Part shown: positions 59,892 through 64,000 of the stretch, in pieces
Layout of the letters: each line of letters opens with the position of its first letter
Numbering within the stretch: the first letter of the stretch is position 1
NCBI RefSeq assembly: GCF_000403395.2
Contig: NZ_KE159679.1
Location: forward strand, 93,263-157,262
Origin: Anaerotruncus sp. G3(2012)
Lineage (GTDB): Bacteria; Bacillota; Clostridia; Oscillospirales; Ruminococcaceae
DNA: 64,000 bases
Direction of reading: 5' to 3'
Translations under genes and position numbers: made by a program
The notes under the pieces: model-generated
Seen by the model: only the letters and a program-made list of their open reading frames with translations
What the model was told of the DNA's origin: nothing
Database searches by the model: none

Positions 59892-60785
59892 TTACGATTT
59901 TCCGACGGTCGCTTCCTCTGCTGCCGGCTTCAGCGCCGGTTCGCTCGAAGGGGCGGCCTTTTCGCCCTTGTCCTCCCCATCTTTCGTCTCTTGATCCTTC
60001 TTGTCTTTTCCGTCCTCCTCGTCCGCTCCGTCTTCCCCGGATTCTTCCGAGGATTCGTCCTGTTTTTTGCGAAGCCGGTCACGCAGGATGCCGAAGTAGA
60101 TCGCAGCGCCGCCGCCCGCCGCCGCAACCAGGATCACCCCGCCAGCGATCAACAACGGATAAACCGGGCGATGGACCTCGGTGCGGGCCGAAACCGGGAG
60201 ATATTCCTCCTGCCCAGAAGGTTCGGAAGCCGTGTCGGAAGTACTGTCCTGTTCAGACGGTTCCGCCGCAATGAGAATGGGGGTCTGGCCCTCGCGCGGG
60301 GGCAGCTCATGGGAGAGGATTGCTTCGGCGGAAGCGGACTCCGACGCATCCGGGCTGGACTCCATCTCGGACGGCTCGAGCGGGGGCTCGGACGAGGCTT
60401 CACCCGGTCCAGGAGGAGTTGCATAAATGGCGGAAAGGTCGTCCCAGGAATAGGAGTCCTGGCTGTCCGAAACCGGATACATCTGCTGCCCGTTGATCCG
60501 AAGGCGTTTCCCGTCACAGAGGACGACAAGTGTGACATCCCGGCTCTGGAGGACCCGCAGAATTTCCGCCGGAATCCCTTCCCCCGGCTCAATCTGGGTG
60601 AGCACCTCGTTCCCGCCTCCATTGTCCATCGCGGCGATCACATGGGCAATCCGCTCCCAATAGCCTGCCTCCCCTTCCACCGCATATACAGCCAGCGGCG
60701 GCAGAGACAGCATTCCCGCCAGTAAAAGCGGGAGCAGATGCCTGTACCCCTTACCCGGGGACGCGGGCTTTCCTTTTTGTTGCAT
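59892..60785 (-). CDS. Uncharacterised membrane-anchored protein
   Basis: The 297-residue protein has a signal peptide (HLLPLLLAGMLSLPPLAVYA), an extracellular domain of about 90 residues (GYWERIAHVIAAMDNGG...VTLVVLCDGKRLRINGQ), a Pro/Ser/Glu-rich linker, a membrane span (LLIAGGVILVAAAGGGAAIYFG) and an acidic, Lys/Asp/Glu-rich cytoplasmic tail. The ATG at 60785 follows GGGAGG. It could be a surface sensor or an envelope protein. No family recognised. Confidence 0.75.
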   Translation of the reverse strand: MQQKGKPASPGKGYRHLLPLLLAGMLSLPPLAVYAVEGEAGYWERIAHVIAAMDNGGGNEVLTQIEPGEGIPAEILRVLQSRDVTLVVLCDGKRLRINGQQMYPVSDSQDSYSWDDLSAIYATPPGPGEASSEPPLEPSEMESSPDASESASAEAILSHELPPREGQTPILIAAEPSEQDSTSDTASEPSGQEEYLPVSARTEVHRPVYPLLIAGGVILVAAAGGGAAIYFGILRDRLRKKQDESSEESGEDGADEEDGKDKKDQETKDGEDKGEKAAPSSEPALKPAAEEATVGKS

Positions 60786-61301
60786 GGCATGATACCTCCC
60801 GTATATACATCGTTCCTCCCACACCATCCGGACAGAGAAACGTTGTTTCATCTGAATTTATATGTAAGCAGTGCAGAATTTTTGCGGATTTTTTGCGGTT
60901 TAACTTCAAGTTCATTTATTTCCCATCACTCTATGGTATAATAGCTATGATCAGGACGATGCGCAGCCAGAGACTGCTCCCGTCCCGATGGCCAATGATG
61001 CCACATCGTTTTGCGATTGTGGTATCATCCGTTTATAAGATGTACTCCAAGCGGTACGAAACGCCCATATCCGCACAGGCGTCTCTCTTTTGGCATCGCA
61101 AAAAGAGAGACAAAAGCGGCAAGGTTGGCTTGCGCCCTGTTTTGCCCTCAATATCCGAGGCACGCAGCTTTGAGAAAAAAGACAAAGCACCTGGAAAAGG
61201 AGTTCCGCCAGAGGGGGCATATCCTCTCTCTGGCACCGCACTCTGCACGATCCCCGCGCGAAGCGCAGCATCCGCCGCGGCGCGCAAAGACAGGCAGTAC
61301 C
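60786..61301. other. Intergenic region upstream of the hydrolase cluster
   Basis: It holds a TATAAT (60937-60942), then the structured leader at 60952-60993, a hairpin of TGATGCCACA and TGTGGTATCA (60997-61027), and a second hairpin GTCTCTCTTTT/AAAAGAGAGAC (61081-61111). The last 190 bases before the start codon hold no clear feature. Confidence 0.5.
60952..60993 (+). ncRNA. Second copy of the structured leader (see MATE leader)
   Basis: Starts CAGGACGATGCGCAG and ends CCCGATGGCC; 37 of 42 positions equal the copy at 21621-21662. The inner GCAG/CTGC stem is kept but shorter. A -10 box TATAAT lies 9 bases upstream, so transcription would begin almost exactly at this element. The nearest downstream genes are the hydrolase-acyltransferase-DUF6320 set. 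Confidence 0.45.
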
Positions 61302-62318
61302 ATGCGTCCAATATCACATCCTATACAGGTCACATCTATTATACATCATATCGACCGTTTTTACCAGAGACAGGAGAGGATTTCCATCGCAATCAGCAAA
61401 GCCATGCGGGCGGCGCTCAAAGCGCTGTCCTATCCAGATATTGATATTCGAAAAAGTTACCCGCTCAAGCGGCAGATTGACACCGCGGTGGGCAAAAAAA
61501 TCGGTGCAGCCTACGAGACATGGGACCACACCGTCCAATGCGGGGATCATGAAGTGCCGGTACGGCTGTTCGCATCGGGAAACGGGGCTGACGACCGAAT
61601 CCTGCTTTTCTTCCATGGCGGCGGCTGGGTGACCGGCAACATCGACAGTTATAACAAAATCTGCTGCCAGATGGCAGAGGCGACCGGGCATCTGGTGGTC
61701 TCGGTTGACTACCGCCTCGCACCCGAGCACCGGTTCCCACAAGGGCTCGAGGACTGTTACGCGGTTGCGAGGGAGGTCTGTCTGGACGCGAGCCTGTTCG
61801 GGGTGAGCGCCCGGCGGATTACACTGATCGGTGACAGCGCGGGCGGCAATCTCGCGGCGGCTGTGTCCCTGATGGCGCGGGACCGCGGGGAATTCCTCCC
61901 TGCCCGGCAGATCCTGATTTACCCGGCCACCTGGAACGACCATACCCCCGCTTCCCCCTTCCGGTCGGTGACCGAGAACGGCACCGATTACCTGCTGACT
62001 TCCCGGCGGATCTGTGACTATATGGAGCTTTACCGCGGCAGCGCAGCCGACCTGCAAAACCCATACTTTGCGCCGCTGCTGGCCGAGGATTTCACCGGCC
62101 TGCCCGAAACGCTGGTGGTTACCGCGCAGTATGACCCCCTGCGGGACGAGGGGGAGGAATATGCGGCACGCCTGGCGGAGGCAGGGGGCGACGTGGTCTG
62201 CCGCCGGATGCCGGACGCCCTGCATGGTTTTCTGGCGCTGCCGCCGCAGTTTGCGCAGGTGGGGCGCATCTATGAATGGATCAATGCATTTCTGCGGGAG
62301 CGGGAGGAACGGATATGA
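61302..62318 (+). CDS. Alpha/beta hydrolase (HSL-type esterase)
   Basis: The 338-residue protein belongs to the hormone-sensitive-lipase family: HGGGWVTGN (oxyanion hole), VDYRLAPEHRFP, the nucleophile GDSAGGNLAAAV, an Asp in QYDPLRDEGEEYA and a His in DALHGF. The triad is complete. I place the start at the ATG at 61302; the ribosome site is weak and a later ATG (residue 36) is possible. It overlaps the next gene by ATGA. Confidence 0.9.
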   Translation: MRPISHPIQVTSIIHHIDRFYQRQERISIAISKAMRAALKALSYPDIDIRKSYPLKRQIDTAVGKKIGAAYETWDHTVQCGDHEVPVRLFASGNGADDRILLFFHGGGWVTGNIDSYNKICCQMAEATGHLVVSVDYRLAPEHRFPQGLEDCYAVAREVCLDASLFGVSARRITLIGDSAGGNLAAAVSLMARDRGEFLPARQILIYPATWNDHTPASPFRSVTENGTDYLLTSRRICDYMELYRGSAADLQNPYFAPLLAEDFTGLPETLVVTAQYDPLRDEGEEYAARLAEAGGDVVCRRMPDALHGFLALPPQFAQVGRIYEWINAFLREREERI

Positions 62319-63598
62319 GCGGACGGAAAGCCACCGGATGGAGCCGCCTTGACAATGCGGCGAAGATTTTCCCGCCCACCAGCAGCCGCTCCGACCCCAA
62401 AGTGTTCCGGTTTTCCTGCGAGCTGTACGAGCAGGTCGAACCGGAGGCGCTGCAAGCCGCACTGGATCTGACCCTTGAATCGTTCCCGCATCTGCGCTCG
62501 GTGCTGCGGCGCGGGCTGTTCTGGTACTATCTGGACAGCTCCAGCCTTCAGGCACAGGTCGAGGAGGAGCATCTGCCCCCCTGTGCGCCGCTCTACGATC
62601 CCGCCCGGCGGGGGCTGCTGTTCCGGGTGTTCTACTACCGGCGGCGGATCGGATTTGAGGTTTACCACGCGCTTACCGATGGAACCGGCGCCTTGCAGTT
62701 TTTGCGGATGCTTGTCTACCATTACCTGACCATCCGGCATCGGCAAGCATTCCCAGACGGGCTTCCCCCTTTTGATTACGACGCATCGACCGGGCAGGCT
62801 TCGGACGACAGCTTCCGGCGGTACTACGGCGACCACGCGGCGTCTGCCGGGCCGGCGGTTCCGCCCAGACCGGTGCGCGCCCATCATCTGACCGGCGCAC
62901 GCCTGCCCGAATACCGGCTGCGGGTGCTCGAGGCGGAATGTTCGGCCAAAGAGGTGGTCGGCTGCGCGCGGGCGCGCGGGGTAACGGTCACCGGACTGCT
63001 CGCGGGACTGCTGTTCTGCGCGGTCAATGAAGAGATGACCGTCCGGGAGCGGCGCAGACCGGTCGTGCTGACCATCCCGGTCAATCTGCGCAAATATTTT
63101 TCGTCCGAATCGGCGCGGAATTTTTTCGGGATTGTGAACCTGAGTTACCGGTTCGACCGCCCGGATGCGGATTTCGAAGAGGTGCTGAAGGTCCTGACCT
63201 CCGAGATGTCTGCCGAACTGACACCGGAACGTCTGGCCGGACGGATGCAGCAGCTCTCGGCGCTTGAACACAATATGCTGACCCGGCTGGTGCCGCTGGC
63301 CTTCAAGGACTTGAGCCTGCGGATCGCGGACCGGGTGTCCAAACGCGGGGTGACAGGCGCACTCTCCAACCTTGGCCGGGTGGAGATGCCTGCCGAACTG
63401 CATCAGTATATCCGACTGTTCGATGTGTTTAACAGCACCAACCGGCTGCAGGTCTGTGCCTGCTCGTTCGGGGACCGGATGATGGTGAGCTGTACCTCGC
63501 CTCTGGTGAGTGCTGATCTGTATAAGCGGTTTTTCCGGTCGCTCGGGGACCTCGGGGTCGGGCTGACCATCCATTCCAACCAGCCGGAGGAGGAGTAA
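62315..63598 (+). CDS. Condensation-domain-like acyltransferase
   Basis: The 427-residue protein has the chloramphenicol-acetyltransferase-like two-lobe fold: the active-site segment VYHALTDGTGALQFL (HxxxDG), ESFPHLRSVLRRGLFWYYL near the start, and VVLTIPVNLRKYFSSESARNFFGIVNLSY in the second lobe. It resembles alcohol acetyltransferases and NRPS condensation domains. It is translationally coupled to the esterase and is followed 2 bases later by the DUF6320 gene. Confidence 0.85.
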   Translation: MSGRKATGWSRLDNAAKIFPPTSSRSDPKVFRFSCELYEQVEPEALQAALDLTLESFPHLRSVLRRGLFWYYLDSSSLQAQVEEEHLPPCAPLYDPARRGLLFRVFYYRRRIGFEVYHALTDGTGALQFLRMLVYHYLTIRHRQAFPDGLPPFDYDASTGQASDDSFRRYYGDHAASAGPAVPPRPVRAHHLTGARLPEYRLRVLEAECSAKEVVGCARARGVTVTGLLAGLLFCAVNEEMTVRERRRPVVLTIPVNLRKYFSSESARNFFGIVNLSYRFDRPDADFEEVLKVLTSEMSAELTPERLAGRMQQLSALEHNMLTRLVPLAFKDLSLRIADRVSKRGVTGALSNLGRVEMPAELHQYIRLFDVFNSTNRLQVCACSFGDRMMVSCTSPLVSADLYKRFFRSLGDLGVGLTIHSNQPEEE

Positions 63599-63600
63599 CC

Positions 63601-64000
63601 ATGCCATATTGTGACAAATGCCGGGTGGAGGTTCCGGGTGACCGGCGGCGATGCCCGCTCTGTCAGGGGCAGCTTCCGCCCGGCGGTGACCCGCAGGCCG
63701 AGGTGTTCCCAGTGGTGCCTACCGTCTACCGGCAGCACCATCTGGCGATCCGTATTTTCATCTTCCTCTCGATTGCCGCCGGCGTGATCTGCGTGGCCTG
63801 CAACTTCCTCTTCACCCCCCACAGATGGTGGTCGGTACTCGTCCTCGCAGGCATCGGATGTATGTGGGTCAGCGTTTCAAGCGCGGTTCGCCGCCGCCAT
63901 AATCTGCCCAAAAATATCCTGTGGCAGGTGTTCTGGCTCTCGATGATCTCCCTGCTCTGGGATTTCCTCACCCGTTGGCGCGGCTGGTCGGTCACCTATG
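63601..64000 (+). CDS. DUF6320 family zinc-ribbon membrane protein (cut by window edge)
   Basis: The visible 133 residues begin with a zinc ribbon, MPYCDKCRVEVPG...RRCPLCQGQLP, with two CxxC pairs, followed by at least three hydrophobic spans (IFIFLSIAAGVICVACNFLF, VLVLAGIGCMWVSVSSAV, and WQVFWLSMISLLWDFL). This zinc-ribbon plus membrane layout, together with the two genes ahead, fits DUF6320. GGAGGAGG precedes the ATG. The rest lies outside the window. Confidence 0.8.
   Translation, partial: MPYCDKCRVEVPGDRRRCPLCQGQLPPGGDPQAEVFPVVPTVYRQHHLAIRIFIFLSIAAGVICVACNFLFTPHRWWSVLVLAGIGCMWVSVSSAVRRRHNLPKNILWQVFWLSMISLLWDFLTRWRGWSVTY

Noticed and set aside
61011-61301. N-terminal extension of the hydrolase
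   Set aside because: The 97 residues are basic, low-complexity and unlike the family; they derive from the leader and hairpin region.

Overview
The window looks like the chromosome of an anaerobic, high-GC member of the Firmicutes, class Clostridia, most plausibly Oscillospirales/Ruminococcaceae-like. The reasons are the rimP-nusA-rnpM-ylxQ-infB operon, the rpmG-secE-nusG-rplK-rplA order, BMP-type and MmsA-type ABC importers, a Spo0A-type DNA-binding domain, low-GC intergenic promoters with AGGAGG-type ribosome sites, and many TTG/GTG starts. This placement is inference; no rRNA is present. I saw no tRNA, CRISPR array, prophage or intact transposase gene.

Layout. 1-3136: translation/transcription operon on the minus strand (rimP to infB, infB cut by the window edge). 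3176-5404: acyl-CoA synthetase plus an XRE-cupin regulator. 5751-11774: purine salvage, with xpt followed by a complete BMP-family nucleoside-type ABC importer. 12397-19485: a lipoprotein, a UvrD-like helicase carrying an inserted exonuclease domain, a SulP anion transporter and a CPA2 antiporter. 20334-24212: Mrp ATPase, a small unknown protein, a MATE exporter behind a promoter/operator and a structured leader, and a LacI-family regulator. 24334-32925: a sugar catabolic cluster (importer, xylulokinase-like kinase, isomerase, DUF4867) whose promoter is flanked by two copies of a LacI-type operator. 33182-35532: DUF885 protein and MerR regulator. 35844-38267: rpmG-secE-nusG-rplK-rplA with two L1-type leader hairpins; it ends without rplJ-rplL. 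38267-38425: a 25-residue holin-like toxin peptide gene with its own promoter. 38842-44573: DEAD-box helicase, potABCD polyamine importer, a 54-residue protein. 44751-55307: small enzymes and regulators, including a free-standing Spo0A effector domain, AlaX, GH25 lysozyme, ECF S component, TSUP transporter, HxlR/flavoprotein pair and two ArsC/Spx-like proteins. 55441-58291: accessory patch with a secreted protein whose start is out of frame, and a tandem pair of paralogous unknown proteins. 58388-64000: patatin, a membrane-anchored unknown, and a three-gene set (alpha/beta hydrolase, condensation-like acyltransferase, DUF6320) that runs off the window.

The intergenic DNA is unusually structured. 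I see three repeat families: a roughly 165-bp MITE (four copies, 20-bp terminal inverted repeats, TTA duplications), a 161-bp MITE (two nearly identical copies), and a mosaic of hairpin modules, present in about a dozen places, whose stems differ in sequence but keep pairing. These elements sit inside operons and against stop codons. The best candidates for undescribed biology are the orphan Spo0A domain with an 0A box, the holin-like toxin locus, the mosaic hairpin repeats, the shared 42-nt leader upstream of the MATE gene and of the hydrolase cluster, and the terminal three-gene cluster.
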